A DNA stretch of 64,000 nt from Tabrizicola fusiformis (GCF_013328815.1 NZ_JABUHN010000003.1:186001-250000), one strand, 5' to 3'. Shown: positions 25,680-34,243, counted from the stretch's first letter. Notes: a model not told the origin generated them from the sequence alone. Made by a program: numbers and translations.

Positions 25680-26077
25680 GCGGCGGTTTTCCTGATGCGT
25701 TCGACCATCGCCCGCAGACCGTTGGAGCGTTGCGCGGAAAGGTGATCGTTCAGCCCCAGCCGCGCCAGTTCGGCGGCGGCATCGACCTTGGCCACCTCCC
25801 CCACCGGCACCCCGGAATAGAGCGCGTGCAGCACGGCGATCAGGCCGCGCACGATCATCGCATCAGAGTCGCCCTGAAAATCGAACCTGCCCCCCTCGAC
25901 CACCGGCCGCAGCCAGACCTGGCTGGCGCAGCCATCGACCTTGTAGGCGGGCACCTTGAAGCTGTCGTCGAGGGGCGGCATCGCCTTGCCCAGTTCGATC
26001 ACATGGCGATAGCGGTCTTCCCAGTCGTCCAGAAACTCGAACGTATCGGCGATGTCTTCAAAGGCGGGCGTGGCCAT
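25676..26077 (-). CDS. sufE: SufE-family cysteine-desulfurase sulfur acceptor
   Basis: 133 residues. SufE accepts persulfide sulfur from the cysteine desulfurase SufS for iron-sulfur cluster assembly. Signature: FEDIADTFEFLDDWEDRYRHVIELGK, KVDGCASQVWL with the acceptor Cys50, then DSDAMIVRGLIAVL and NDHLSAQRSNGLRAMVERI. The ATG at 26077 begins MATPAFEDIAD; the frame extends upstream without a plausible site. It stands alone here; no other suf genes are in the window. Its stop lies in the palindromic repeat shared with pepP. Confidence 0.95.
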   Translation of the reverse strand: MATPAFEDIADTFEFLDDWEDRYRHVIELGKAMPPLDDSFKVPAYKVDGCASQVWLRPVVEGGRFDFQGDSDAMIVRGLIAVLHALYSGVPVGEVAKVDAAAELARLGLNDHLSAQRSNGLRAMVERIRKTAA

Positions 26078-26197
26078 GGCAAACTCCGGTCTGTGCTGTC
26101 GCAGGTAATCCCGCCGCGGCCAAAGGTCCAGAGCGCGCGGCCTTTTCAAAGCGCGGCGCTTGCGCTACCCAAGGGGAAACCAGCCAAGGGACATCCC

Positions 26198-26659
26198 ATG
26201 CGCCTGCCCCAGATCCTGATGCTGACTGCCGCCCTTGGCCTTGCCTCTTGCGGCATGGTGCGCAACAGCAAGCTCAACCCGGCCAATTGGTTCGGCAAAT
26301 CGCAGGAGGTCACGGTTGCCGCAGAGCCGACCGAGAATCTCGATGCCAAGGGCCGGTCGCTCATCCGCAATGTGTTGAGCATGAAGGTGGAGCCCTATCA
26401 GGGCGGCGCCATCATCCGCGCCACGGGGCTGCCGCCGACCCAAGGCTGGTGGAAGGCCGATCTGGTGCCCTTGCCGCTGGACGAAAACGGCGTGCTGGTG
26501 CTGGAATTCCGGGTCTTCCCGCCGATCAAGCCCTGGCCGCAAGGCACCCAGCCGTCGCGCGAAATCACGGTGGCGCTGGCCCTGTCCGATATCAAGCTGG
26601 CCGATGTGCGCGAGATTGTCGTGCAGGGCGCCGAAAACGCGCGGTCAAGCCGGCGTTGA
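26198..26659 (+). CDS. Conserved lipoprotein, unknown function
   Basis: 153 residues. A lipoprotein signal (MRLPQILMLTAALGLASC, Cys18) is followed by a 20-residue linker and a small beta-rich domain: IRATGLPPTQGWWKADLVPLPLDENGVLVLEFRVFPP, and VALALSDIKLADVREIVVQG. No known enzymatic motif is visible. Such short outer-membrane lipoproteins of Rhodobacteraceae remain uncharacterised. It starts about 120 nt from the sufE start in the divergent direction, and its end overlaps the convergent gluconokinase gene by 15 nt. Confidence 0.75.
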   Translation: MRLPQILMLTAALGLASCGMVRNSKLNPANWFGKSQEVTVAAEPTENLDAKGRSLIRNVLSMKVEPYQGGAIIRATGLPPTQGWWKADLVPLPLDENGVLVLEFRVFPPIKPWPQGTQPSREITVALALSDIKLADVREIVVQGAENARSSRR

Positions 26660-27157
26660 GAGGGCGGCGGCGATTGCCGCCACCAGCGCGGGCAGCGGCA
26701 GGGTGATATCCGCCGTCACCGCACCTTCATCGGCGCCGGGTGGCTCAAGCGCGGCGAACTGGCTGTCCAGCAGCGCGGGCGGCATGAAATGGCCGGGGCG
26801 CGATGCCATGCGGGCCGCGATCACCTCACGCGAACCGGCAAGATGCACAAAGCGGAGCGGCCCCCCGGCTTCGCTGCGCAGGATGTCGCGGTAGGCACGC
26901 TTCAGTGCAGAACAGCCAAGGATCAGCCGGGGCGTCCTGGCAAATTCTTGCCCGCAAAGCCGCAGCCAGGGCGCGCGGTCGGCATCGTCCAGCGGCTGGC
27001 CCGCTGCCATTTTCGCAATGTTTTCCGCAGGGTGCAGATCGTCACCATCGCGGTAGACGGCGCCCAGCACAGGCGCCAGCGCCGCCCCGACCGAGGATTT
27101 GCCGCAACCGGCCACCCCCATCAGCACAAGGCGCAAAGGGTCAGACCCGGACGACAC
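26645..27157 (-). CDS. Gluconokinase
   Basis: 170 residues, the size of GntK-type kinases. It phosphorylates gluconate to 6-phosphogluconate. P-loop GVAGCGKS at 14-21, then DGDDLHPAENIAKMAAGQPLDDADRAPWL (the gluconate-binding HPxxNxxKM..G.PL.D..R..WL signature), GCSALKRAYRDILR and FVHL. There is no ATG before the P-loop that fits; the proposed start is GTG at 27157 (with AAGGGA upstream), giving MSSGSDPLRLVLMG, and it overlaps the 3' end of rnd by 17 nt. The alternative ATG at 27121 would leave only one residue before GVAGCGKS. Cotranscribed after rnd. Confidence 0.88.
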   Translation of the reverse strand: MSSGSDPLRLVLMGVAGCGKSSVGAALAPVLGAVYRDGDDLHPAENIAKMAAGQPLDDADRAPWLRLCGQEFARTPRLILGCSALKRAYRDILRSEAGGPLRFVHLAGSREVIAARMASRPGHFMPPALLDSQFAALEPPGADEGAVTADITLPLPALVAAIAAALSTPA

Positions 27158-28298
27158 GCACTTCGGTTCCCTTGGCCGACAGCGCGATTTCACCCCGGCA
27201 AAGCCGCAGTGCATCGTCGCCAAACGCCTCTGCCCGCCAGCCGCGCAGCGCATCGACATTCCGCTCGCCCGCGGCAATCGCGTCGAGGTCCGCGGCCGAG
27301 GCGATCAGCCGCGGCGCCACGCCAAGGCCCTCGGACTTGGCCTTGAGCAAGACGCGCAGAAGATCGGCCAGCGCCGGGTTCACCTGCAATTGTTCGCGGC
27401 TGGTGTCGGGTTTCGGCATATCCTCGGGCTTCATTTCCGAGCCGATCTTGATGGCCGCAAGGATGCCTTCGGCGATCTCGGTCTTGCGCCCCTCGCGCAA
27501 GAGCATCCGCGACCGGCTCAGCTCTTCCATATTCGCGGGCCGGGTCGAGGCGAGTTCCAGAAGGGCGTCATCCTTCATCACACGCGAACGCGGCACGTTC
27601 TGGGTCTGGGCGTAATCCTCGCGGAACTGCGCCAGCGCCTTGACGATGGCCAGAAAGCGGCCCGAGGAGGTGCGGGTCTTGATCCGCGTCCAAGCCTCTT
27701 CGGGATGCACGGTATAGGTGGCCGGATCGGTCAGCACCGCAAGCTCTTCTTCCACCCAGGGCTGGCGGCCGTTCTTGGCCAGTTGCCCCACCATCCATTC
27801 GTAGATCACCCGCAGATGGGTGACATCGGCGATGGCGTAATCCTTTTGCGCCTGACTGAGCGGGCGGCGCGACCAATCGGTAAAGCGGCTGGTCTTGTCG
27901 AGGTTCTCGCGGGCGATCTTCTTGACCAGCGTTTCGTAACCCACCTGCTCGCCAAAGCCGCAGACCATGGCGGCGACCTGCGTGTCAAACAGCGGATCAG
28001 GGAAAACCTTACCCTCGACGAAGAAAATCTCCAGATCCTGCCGCGCGGCGTGGAACACCTTGACCGTCGCCTTGTGGCGGAACAGGTCATAAAGCGGTTC
28101 CATCGACATGCCCTCGCCCTCGATCGGGTCGATCAGCACCGCCTCACCGTCCTTGCCGGGCAAGGCCATCTGGATCAGGCAGAGCTTGGACCAATAGGTC
28201 CGCTCGCGCAGGAACTCGGTGTCGATGGTGACATAGGGATGGGTTTTGGCCGCCTCGCAGAAGGTGGCGAGGTCTTCGGTCGTGGTGATCGTGCGCAT
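27141..28298 (-). CDS. rnd: Ribonuclease D
   Basis: 385 residues. A 3'-5' exoribonuclease that trims tRNA and other small RNA precursors. The DEDD exonuclease core shows Asp26/Glu28 in VTIDTEFLRERTYW, AARQDLEIFF, and the last acidic site in DYAIADVTHLRVIYEWM (Tyr/Asp). An HRDC domain follows, including RSRVMKDDALLELASTRPANMEELS. The ATG at 28298 gives MRTITTTEDLATFCEAA, the normal family start; the open frame beyond it is noncoding. It is followed by gluconokinase with an overlap, so the two are probably in one transcript. Confidence 0.95.
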   Translation of the reverse strand: MRTITTTEDLATFCEAAKTHPYVTIDTEFLRERTYWSKLCLIQMALPGKDGEAVLIDPIEGEGMSMEPLYDLFRHKATVKVFHAARQDLEIFFVEGKVFPDPLFDTQVAAMVCGFGEQVGYETLVKKIARENLDKTSRFTDWSRRPLSQAQKDYAIADVTHLRVIYEWMVGQLAKNGRQPWVEEELAVLTDPATYTVHPEEAWTRIKTRTSSGRFLAIVKALAQFREDYAQTQNVPRSRVMKDDALLELASTRPANMEELSRSRMLLREGRKTEIAEGILAAIKIGSEMKPEDMPKPDTSREQLQVNPALADLLRVLLKAKSEGLGVAPRLIASAADLDAIAAGERNVDALRGWRAEAFGDDALRLCRGEIALSAKGTEVRVVRV

Positions 28299-28382
28299 CG
28301 GCGTCTTTCGCAAGGGCTCACGGGGGCATCCCGCCCTTTCGCTATAGGCGCCGGGGCGGGCCTTGAAAACCCTTATTGCAAA

Positions 28383-28410
28383 GGCGGGCGGGCGGTGTGG
28401 CCCGCCCGCC
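28383..28410 (-). terminator. Hairpin after old-yellow-enzyme gene
   Basis: A perfect 11-bp GC stem (GGCGGGCGGGC / GCCCGCCCGCC) with a 6-nt loop lies just past the stop of the flavin oxidoreductase gene. The minus-strand continuation TTTGCAATAAGGG is only moderately T-rich. Confidence 0.65.
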
Positions 28411-28416
28411 CCGGCA

Positions 28417-29520
28417 TCAGACCAGTTCGGCCAGATCCTTGGCGTCAAAGCCGCGGGCGTCAGCCCCGCCTTCAAGGTGGCGGACCCATGCCGGGTCGCT
28501 GATCAGGGCGCGACCGACCGCGATCAGGTCAAACTCGCCCTTGGCCATGCGGCGGGTCAGCTTGTCGATCGGCGCAGCCTGCGCCCCCTGCCCGCCGAAA
28601 GCGGCAAAGAAATCGCCGCCAAGGCCGACCGAGCCGACGCTGATCGTCGCGGCGCCCGTCAGTTTCTTGGCCCAGCCGGCAAAGTTCAGCCCCTCTTCGC
28701 CGTCCAGTTCGGGGAATTCCGACTCCCAGAAGCGGCGCTGCGAGCAATGCAGGATATCCACCCCGGCCTCGACCAGCGGCAACAGCCACTGGGTCATCTC
28801 GGCGGGCGTGGCGGCAAGGCGGGAGGTGTATTCCTGCTGCTTCCACTGGCTGACCCGCAGGATCAGCGGGAAATCCGGGCCGATGGCGGCACGGGTGGCC
28901 TTGATGATCTCGGCGGCAAAGCGCGACCGCTCGGCAATCGTGGCGCCGCCCCAGCGGTCGGTCCGCAGATTGGTGCCCGACCAGAAGAACTGGTCGATCA
29001 GATAACCATGGGCACCGTGAATCTCAGCCACGTCAAAGCCCAGCCGCTTGGCATCGGCGGCGGCGCGGGCAAAGGCGGCGATGGTGTCGGCGATATCCTC
29101 TTCCGTCATTGCCGTGCCGCGCGGATCATCGGGGCCGACAAGGCCCGAGGGGCTTTCCACCGGCACCTCCGGCTCCCACCCCGCGCGGGTCGAGCCTGTG
29201 TGCCAGATTTGCGGCCCCATCTTGCCGCCCGCGCCATGAACGGCCTCGATCACGCCCTTCCAGCCCGCAAGCGCCGCTTCGCCGTGGAAGAACGGAATGC
29301 CGGGCAGATTGCGCGAAGACGGACGGTCCACCACCGTGCCTTCGGACAGGATCAGGCCGACCCCGCCTTCGGCCCGGCGGCGATAGTAATCGGCCTGCTT
29401 CTGCCCGGGAATGCCACCCTCGGCCATGCCACGGGTCATGGGCGCCATGACGATACGGTTCTTCAGCTCCAGCCCCTTGAGACGGAACGGGCGCAACAGG
29501 GTGTCGGTTGCTTCAGACAT
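28417..29520 (-). CDS. Old yellow enzyme family NADH:flavin oxidoreductase
   Basis: 367 residues, FMN TIM barrel. Reduces activated alkenes, quinones or nitro compounds with NAD(P)H. Seen: LLRPFRLKGLELKNRIVMAPMTRG, PGQKQADYYRRRAEGGVGLILSEGT, GKMGPQIWHTGS, EIHGAHGYLIDQFFWSGTNLRTDRWGG and VGRALISDP. The barrel and the FMN-phosphate motif are complete. It diverges from an HxlR regulator gene with a shared 96-bp promoter region holding a palindrome and a TTGACA, so it is probably the regulated target, in line with many OYE/HxlR pairs that respond to quinones or electrophiles. Confidence 0.92.
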   Translation of the reverse strand: MSEATDTLLRPFRLKGLELKNRIVMAPMTRGMAEGGIPGQKQADYYRRRAEGGVGLILSEGTVVDRPSSRNLPGIPFFHGEAALAGWKGVIEAVHGAGGKMGPQIWHTGSTRAGWEPEVPVESPSGLVGPDDPRGTAMTEEDIADTIAAFARAAADAKRLGFDVAEIHGAHGYLIDQFFWSGTNLRTDRWGGATIAERSRFAAEIIKATRAAIGPDFPLILRVSQWKQQEYTSRLAATPAEMTQWLLPLVEAGVDILHCSQRRFWESEFPELDGEEGLNFAGWAKKLTGAATISVGSVGLGGDFFAAFGGQGAQAAPIDKLTRRMAKGEFDLIAVGRALISDPAWVRHLEGGADARGFDAKDLAELV

Positions 29521-29548
29521 CGGGAACTCCTTTTCAAACGCCCGGCAT

Positions 29549-29567
29549 AGGTATAATCTGTATACTT
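29549..29567. promoter_or_regulatory. Candidate HxlR operator in divergent promoter
   Basis: AGGTATA, ATCTG, TATACTT form an inverted repeat, perfect over GTATA/TATAC. The plus-strand TATAAT (29552-29557) lies inside it, and on the minus strand a perfect TTGACA is found at 29575-29570, so the palindrome is in the spacer of the oxidoreductase promoter. A regulator bound here would block both directions. Confidence 0.6.
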
Positions 29568-29616
29568 GGTGTCAATGAGGCACCTTTCGCACACCAGGTC
29601 ACCCCGAGGTAACCGC

Positions 29617-30042
29617 ATGAACGACATGACCCCCGATCTGGCCGCGCCCGACTTGCCCGCGCCAGTGGATGAAAGCTGCCGGTATGAGACGTTTTCGGCG
29701 GAATGCCCGGCGCGGCTGCTGTTCGACCAGATCGCCGACAAATGGTCGATGATGATTCTGACCGTGCTGGACGGCGAGCCGCAGCGGTTCAACGCCATCA
29801 AGCGGCGGCTGGAGGGGGTGTCGCAAAAATCGCTGACCCAGACCCTGCGGCGGCTGGAGCGCAACGGGCTGATCGAGCGGCGGGTGCTGCCCACCTCGCC
29901 CGTGGCGGTGGAATACCGGATGAGCGCGCTTGGCCGCACCCTGCTGCAACCGTTCCGCGCGCTTTATCGCTGGACCAAGACCCATATGCCCGAGGTCGAG
30001 GCCGCCCGGACCAGCTTTGACCGCACGAACGGACAGGGCTGA
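29617..30042 (+). CDS. HxlR-family transcriptional regulator
   Basis: 141 residues. MarR-like winged helix of the HxlR type: AECPARLLFDQIADKWSMMILTVLDGEPQRFNAIKRRLEGVSQKSLTQTLRRLERNGLIERRVLPTSPVAVEYRMSALGRTLL. Cysteines at SCRYE and AECPA precede the helix and could sense electrophiles, as in YodB/HypR relatives. The ATG at 29617 has GAGGT seven bases upstream. Divergent from the old-yellow-enzyme gene; its stop overlaps the start of the downstream DUF454 gene by 1 nt (TGATG), so regulator and membrane protein are cotranscribed. Confidence 0.92.
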   Translation: MNDMTPDLAAPDLPAPVDESCRYETFSAECPARLLFDQIADKWSMMILTVLDGEPQRFNAIKRRLEGVSQKSLTQTLRRLERNGLIERRVLPTSPVAVEYRMSALGRTLLQPFRALYRWTKTHMPEVEAARTSFDRTNGQG

Positions 30043-30392
30043 TGCGCGCGCTCTGGATGGGGTTGGGGTTGGTGGCGGTGGCGCTGGGGGTGCTGGGCGT
30101 GGTGCTGCCGGTGCTGCCGACCACACCCTTCATGCTGTTGGCGGCGGGCTGTTTCGCCAAATCCTCGCCCCGGCTGCATGATTGGCTGGTCACGCACCGG
30201 ATTTTCGGCCCGCCCCTGCGCAACTGGGCCGAGCGGGGGGCCATCGCCCCTGGTGCCAAACGGGGGGCGATGCTGGCCATGGCGGGGGTCTTTGCGGTGA
30301 GCCTTGTGCTGCGGGTGCCGCTTTGGGCGCTGGCGGTGCAGGGGCTGGCGATGGGCGGGGCGCTGACCTTCATCCTGACGCGCCCCTCATAG
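30042..30392 (+). CDS. YbaN/DUF454 family inner-membrane protein
   Basis: 116 residues, two or three membrane helices. The start LGLVAVALGVLGVVLPVLPTTPFMLLAAGCFAKSSPRLHDWLVTHRIFGPPLRNWAE is diagnostic of the DUF454 (YbaN) family: GxVLPxLPTTPFxLLA followed by a conserved cytoplasmic segment with FGP..RNW. A pair of helices follows at residues 76-112 (MLAMAGVFAVSLVLRV, ALAVQGLAMGGALTFIL). The function is unknown. It is translationally coupled to the HxlR gene, with overlapping stop and start codons. Confidence 0.88.
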   Translation: MRALWMGLGLVAVALGVLGVVLPVLPTTPFMLLAAGCFAKSSPRLHDWLVTHRIFGPPLRNWAERGAIAPGAKRGAMLAMAGVFAVSLVLRVPLWALAVQGLAMGGALTFILTRPS

Positions 30393-30401
30393 CAAGGGCG
30401 C

Positions 30402-30992
30402 TTAGGGCAGCAGAACCGGGGTCCGGTCACCCGCCGCAAAGCGGCGCAGCACCGCCGGATAAAGCCGATGTTCTTCAACCAGCACCCGTGCCGCCAGCGC
30501 ATCGGCGGTATCGCCGGGCAGCACCGGCACCCGCGCCTGACCGAGCAGCGGCCCGGCGTCGAGTTCCGCCGTCACCTCATGCACGGTGCAGCCCGCCTCG
30601 GTATCGCCGGCGTCAAGCGCGCGCTGATGGGTGTGCAGGCCGGGGTATTTCGGCAGAAGCGAGGGGTGGATGTTCAGCATCCGCCCTTCGAAGCGGCGGA
30701 TGAAACCGGGCGTCAGAATCCGCATGAACCCGGCAAGGCAGATGATGTCCGGCTCGGCCGCGAGCAGGGGTTTCAGCAGTTCCGCTTCAAATGCAGCGCG
30801 GTCGCGGCCAAAGGGGCGGTGATCGACCGCCGCCGTCGGCACGCCCAGCGCCGCAGCCTTGGCCAGACCACCCGCCATGGGATCATTCGACAGCACCAGA
30901 ACCGGCCGCGCCGGATGGTCGCCCGCCATATCGCGCACCAAGGCCAGCATGTTCGACCCGCCCCCGGAAATCAGGAGCGCGACACGTTTCAC
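30402..30992 (-). CDS. purN: Phosphoribosylglycinamide formyltransferase
   Basis: 196 residues. Transfers formyl from 10-formyl-THF to GAR, the third step of purine synthesis. N-terminal [16 protein letters not shown] (phosphate-binding GGGSN), catalytic Asn107 and His109 in [22 protein letters not shown] and Asp145 in [10 protein letters not shown] are all present. The start overlaps the purM stop by 4 nt, so the purM-purN order is the standard bicistron. It faces the DUF454 gene convergently with a 9-nt gap and no visible terminator. Confidence 0.97.
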   Translation of the reverse strand: MKRVALLISGGGSNMLALVRDMAGDHPARPVLVLSNDPMAGGLAKAAALGVPTAAVDHRPFGRDRAAFEAELLKPLLAAEPDIICLAGFMRILTPGFIRRFEGRMLNIHPSLLPKYPGLHTHQRALDAGDTEAGCTVHEVTAELDAGPLLGQARVPVLPGDTADALAARVLVEEHRLYPAVLRRFAAGDRTPVLLP

Positions 30993-32047
30993 AGCAGGCG
31001 GCCCTTGTAGACCACACCCTCACCCGCCACGACACGGCCAAGGCGGGTGACGGTCTCGCCTTCGGCGGTCAGCAGCGCCGCAATCTCGTCGGCCCGATCC
31101 TCGGCGACGACGGCGATCATGCCGATGCCGCAGTTGAAGGTCTTCAGCAGCTCCGCCTCGGCCATGTTGGCCGTGGTGGCCAGCCAGCGGAACACCGGCG
31201 GCAGCTCCCAGGACGAAAGATCAATCTCGCAGGCCAGCCCCTCGGGCAGCACGCGCGGCGGATTTTCGGTCAGACCGCCGCCGGTGATATGGGCCAGCGC
31301 ATGAACGCCCCCGGCGCGCACGGCGGCAAGGCATTGCTTGACATAAAGCCGGGTCGGCGCCAGCAGGGCCGCGCCCAGCGTGCCCTCGGCAAAGGGGCAA
31401 TCGGCGTCCCAGCCAAGGCCCGAAAGCTCCACAACCTTGCGGACGAAGGAATAGCCGTTGGAATGCACCCCGTTCGAGGCGAGGCCCAGCAGCACATCGC
31501 CTTCCTGCACGCCGGCGGGCAGTTCGCCGCCCCGCTCCATCGCGCCCACGGCGAAACCGGCAAGGTCAAAATCGCCGCCGTGATACATGCCGGGCATCTC
31601 TGCCGTCTCGCCGCCAATCAGGGCGCAGCCGGACGCCTCACACCCTGCGGCGATGCCGGTGATGATGCGGGTGGCCTGATCCAGTTCCAACTTGCCGGTA
31701 GCGAAATAGTCGAGGAACAGCAGCGGCTCGGCGCCCTGGCAGACCAGATCGTTGACGCACATCGCCACCAGATCGACGCCGATCGTATCGACATTGCCGG
31801 TGTCGATGGCGATGCGCAGCTTGGTGCCGACGCCATCAGTGGCCGCCACAAGGATCGGGTCGTTATAGCCCGCCGCCTTCAGATCGAAGAGCGCGCCAAA
31901 GCCGCCAAGCCCGCCCATGGTGCCGCTGCGGTTGGTGCGTTTGGCCGCCGGCTTGATCCGCTCGACCAGCGCATTGCCCGCGTCGATATCGACGCCCGCA
32001 TCGGCATAGGTCAGCCCGTTATGCCCCTTGGTCCCGCCCGTCGCCAT
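30989..32047 (-). CDS. purM: Phosphoribosylformylglycinamidine cyclo-ligase
   Basis: 352 residues. Closes FGAM to AIR with ATP, the fifth step of purine synthesis. Seen: [22 protein letters not shown], the PurM-type fingerprint [99 protein letters not shown] and [17 protein letters not shown]. The ATG at 32047 is preceded by AAGGAG at seven bases. Upstream, an intergenic stretch of about 145 bp leads to the divergent diacylglycerol-kinase-like gene. Confidence 0.97.
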   Translation of the reverse strand: MATGGTKGHNGLTYADAGVDIDAGNALVERIKPAAKRTNRSGTMGGLGGFGALFDLKAAGYNDPILVAATDGVGTKLRIAIDTGNVDTIGVDLVAMCVNDLVCQGAEPLLFLDYFATGKLELDQATRIITGIAAGCEASGCALIGGETAEMPGMYHGGDFDLAGFAVGAMERGGELPAGVQEGDVLLGLASNGVHSNGYSFVRKVVELSGLGWDADCPFAEGTLGAALLAPTRLYVKQCLAAVRAGGVHALAHITGGGLTENPPRVLPEGLACEIDLSSWELPPVFRWLATTANMAEAELLKTFNCGIGMIAVVAEDRADEIAALLTAEGETVTRLGRVVAGEGVVYKGRLL

Positions 32048-32193
32048 CTGCCCGCTCCTTGCCGCCCGCCTTGACGCAGCCCCCATACGACACAAGCCCG
32101 CGCCACGCAACAAAGCCCGAACAACAAAGCCCGGACAACATTGACAAGCCCGCCCCCGCCCCTATCTGCCATCAAAGCAATGCGGGAGTGAAA

Positions 32194-33114
32194 ATGCAGG
32201 GCCCTGTCGTCGTGCTGGCCAATGCCGGGTCGGGCAAGAAGGACGCCGAGCGGATCGCGGCCCTGTTGCAACCCCTGCGCGACAGCGGCCTTGCGGTGGA
32301 CCTGCGAATGATCCGCGATGGCCGCCGCATTCCGGCCGAGGCGCGACGGGCCCGTGACGGCGGCTTTGCCACGGTGATCGCGGCGGGCGGCGACGGCACG
32401 ATCTGCGGCGTGGCGACCGAACTTGCCGGATCGGGCATCGCCATGGGTATCCTGCCCTTGGGCACCTTCAACTTCTTTGCCCGCAGCCTTGGCCTGCCCA
32501 ACGATCCCGCCGGGGCGCTCGATGCGCTGCTGACAGGGGAACGGCGCGAGGTTTCGGCAGGCGAGGTGAACGGCAAACTGTTCCTCAACAATGCCAGTCT
32601 TGGCCTTTACCCCGCCCTCTTGGAGCGGCGTGAGGCGGCCTATGCCCGCTTTGGCCGCTCGCGCCTGTCGGCCTATTGGTCGGCGCTGCGGACACTGGCC
32701 ACCTATGACCGCCCCTCACGGCTGCGGGTGACGGTGGACGGGCGCACCGACCATCACCGCAGCCCGGTGGTCTTCGTCGCCCATAACGCCTATCAGCTTG
32801 AACAATATGGAATGCAGGACGGGGTGGATCTGATCCGCCAGGGCAAGCTGGCCATTTATATCGCCCCCGAATTGCGGCGCTGGCAGCTTTTGACCTTTGC
32901 GCTGCGGATGTTCCTGCGGACCGCCCGGCCCTACCGCGATTTCACGCTGCAGGCCGGAACCGAGTTGGTGATCGAAACCCACGCCCGCCGCCGCACCATC
33001 GCGCGCGACGGCGAACGCGACCGAATGGCAGCCCCCTTTACCTTTCGCCGCCTGCCGGGCGCCCTGACCGTGATCGTTCCTGCCGAGGTGGGCACCGAAA
33101 CCGAAGCGGCCTGA
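32194..33114 (+). CDS. Diacylglycerol/lipid kinase-like protein
   Basis: 306 residues, DAGK_cat superfamily. VVVLANAGSGKKDAERIAALL at the start and the nucleotide-binding GGDGT in VIAAGGDGTICGVATELAGSGIAMGILPLGTFNFFARSLG are diagnostic; KLFLNNASLGLYP follows. It phosphorylates a lipid such as diacylglycerol or a sphingosine-type base with ATP. The ATG at 32194 follows a GGGAG; the frame is open upstream but noncoding. The next gene (a phosphoesterase) starts three bases after its stop, so the two form an operon; this pair (lipid kinase plus metallophosphoesterase) is a recurrent arrangement, though the substrates are not known. Confidence 0.9.
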   Translation: MQGPVVVLANAGSGKKDAERIAALLQPLRDSGLAVDLRMIRDGRRIPAEARRARDGGFATVIAAGGDGTICGVATELAGSGIAMGILPLGTFNFFARSLGLPNDPAGALDALLTGERREVSAGEVNGKLFLNNASLGLYPALLERREAAYARFGRSRLSAYWSALRTLATYDRPSRLRVTVDGRTDHHRSPVVFVAHNAYQLEQYGMQDGVDLIRQGKLAIYIAPELRRWQLLTFALRMFLRTARPYRDFTLQAGTELVIETHARRRTIARDGERDRMAAPFTFRRLPGALTVIVPAEVGTETEAA

Positions 33115-33117
33115 TCC

Positions 33118-33969
33118 ATGGTGCGGCTTCTCCACCTTTCTGACCTGCATTTCGGCCGCGAGCGGCCCGAATTGCTGGAGCCGCTGGTGGCGCTGGTCGG
33201 GCGGCTCTGCCCCGATGTCACGGTGATTTCCGGCGACCTGACCCAGCGCGCCCGCCCGGAGCAATTTGACGCGGCGGCGGCCCTGATCGCCCGGCTGCCG
33301 GGGCCTGTCCTCTCGGTGCCCGGCAACCATGACATGCCGCTGTGGAACCCGGTGGCACGGCTTTTGCGGCCCTTTGCCCGCTGGCGCGCGGCAGTGTCGC
33401 CCGAGCTGGAGCCGATGGTGAACCTTCCCGGTCTGCGGGTGATCGGGCTGAACACCGCCGATCCCCATGTCTGGCAGCGCGGGCTGATCCGGCCCGGCGC
33501 GCTTGCCCGCACCTGCGCCCGCCTGCGTGCGGCGGTGCCGGGGCAGTTGCGGGTGGTGGCGCTGCACCATCCGCTGCACCAGCCTGCCGCATCCGGCAAG
33601 ACTCCGATGAAGGGCGCCGGCCCCGCCGCGCTGGCACTGGCCGAGGCGGGGGCCGATGTGATCCTCTGCGGCCATCTGCACCATTGGGCCGCAGCGCCCT
33701 ATGCGTTGCGCGAAGGCGGGCGGGCCCTCCTCTGCGTGCAGGCGGGCACCACACTTTCCACACGGTTGCGCGGGCAGGAAAACGACCTGAACCTGATCAC
33801 CCATGCGGCGGGCCGCATCAGCGTGACCCGCTATGCCGCCCGGGGCGACGCCACCACCTTCACCCCCGACCCTCCGGCCAGCTTCACCGATGGCGGGCTT
33901 GCCACCGGCTGGCAACTGCCGCTTGACCCTCCGGTCGCATCTGCTAGGCAACAGAAACCGGGCCTGTAG
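33118..33969 (+). CDS. Calcineurin-type metallophosphoesterase
   Basis: 283 residues. Metal-site motifs: DLH (Asp9, His11), GDLTQ (Asp40), GNHD (Asn70, His71), ALHHPLH and GHLHHW. It likely hydrolyses a phosphomonoester or diester, possibly the product of the adjacent lipid kinase. The ATG at 33118 is three bases after the previous stop. The stop TAG (33967-33969) lies inside the following tRNA gene, so the last three sense codons and the stop fall in the tRNA acceptor stem; see the findings. No signal peptide or membrane anchor is visible. Confidence 0.9.
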   Translation: MVRLLHLSDLHFGRERPELLEPLVALVGRLCPDVTVISGDLTQRARPEQFDAAAALIARLPGPVLSVPGNHDMPLWNPVARLLRPFARWRAAVSPELEPMVNLPGLRVIGLNTADPHVWQRGLIRPGALARTCARLRAAVPGQLRVVALHHPLHQPAASGKTPMKGAGPAALALAEAGADVILCGHLHHWAAAPYALREGGRALLCVQAGTTLSTRLRGQENDLNLITHAAGRISVTRYAARGDATTFTPDPPASFTDGGLATGWQLPLDPPVASARQQKPGL

Positions 33970-34035
33970 CTCAATGGTTAGAGCCGGACGCTCATAACGT
34001 CTTGGTTGGGGGTTCGAGTCCCTCCGGGCCTACCA
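33960..34035 (+). tRNA. tRNA-Ile2 (CAT anticodon, lysidine type)
   Basis: A 76-nt cloverleaf with encoded CCA: acceptor stem 33960-33966 with a terminal G-U, D-loop AGCTCAATGGTTAGAGC, anticodon loop CTCATAA (CAT), variable loop TTGGTTG and T-loop TTCGAGT. The body TAGCTCA..GGTTAGAGC...CTTGGTTG resembles E. coli ileX-type tRNA-Ile2 rather than elongator or initiator tRNA-Met, so C34 is expected to be modified to lysidine by TilS to read AUA. The alternative, tRNA-Met, cannot be excluded. It overlaps the 3' end of the phosphoesterase gene by 10 nt. Confidence 0.88.
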
Positions 34036-34243
34036 ATTCCCGCGACGCCGCGTTTGGCATGGCCTGCCTTGACATCCGGCCCGCCATGCCCCATTTGCCC
34101 CTCAGCCCTTCCATCCCGTGCCGCGTGAGCACAAGGGGATGCCGGGCGAGGTTCCCACCATCACGCAGGGGTGCCACTGTCGGCACGGCTTCTCCGTAAC
34201 CGCGGGGGGCGAGGGTCGGCTTCCCTTTCGTATGGACATACCG

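Noticed and set aside
33960-34035. tRNA-Met as identity of the CAT tRNA
   Set aside because: The body resembles tRNA-Ile2 (ileX) more than elongator or initiator Met tRNAs; kept as an alternative only.
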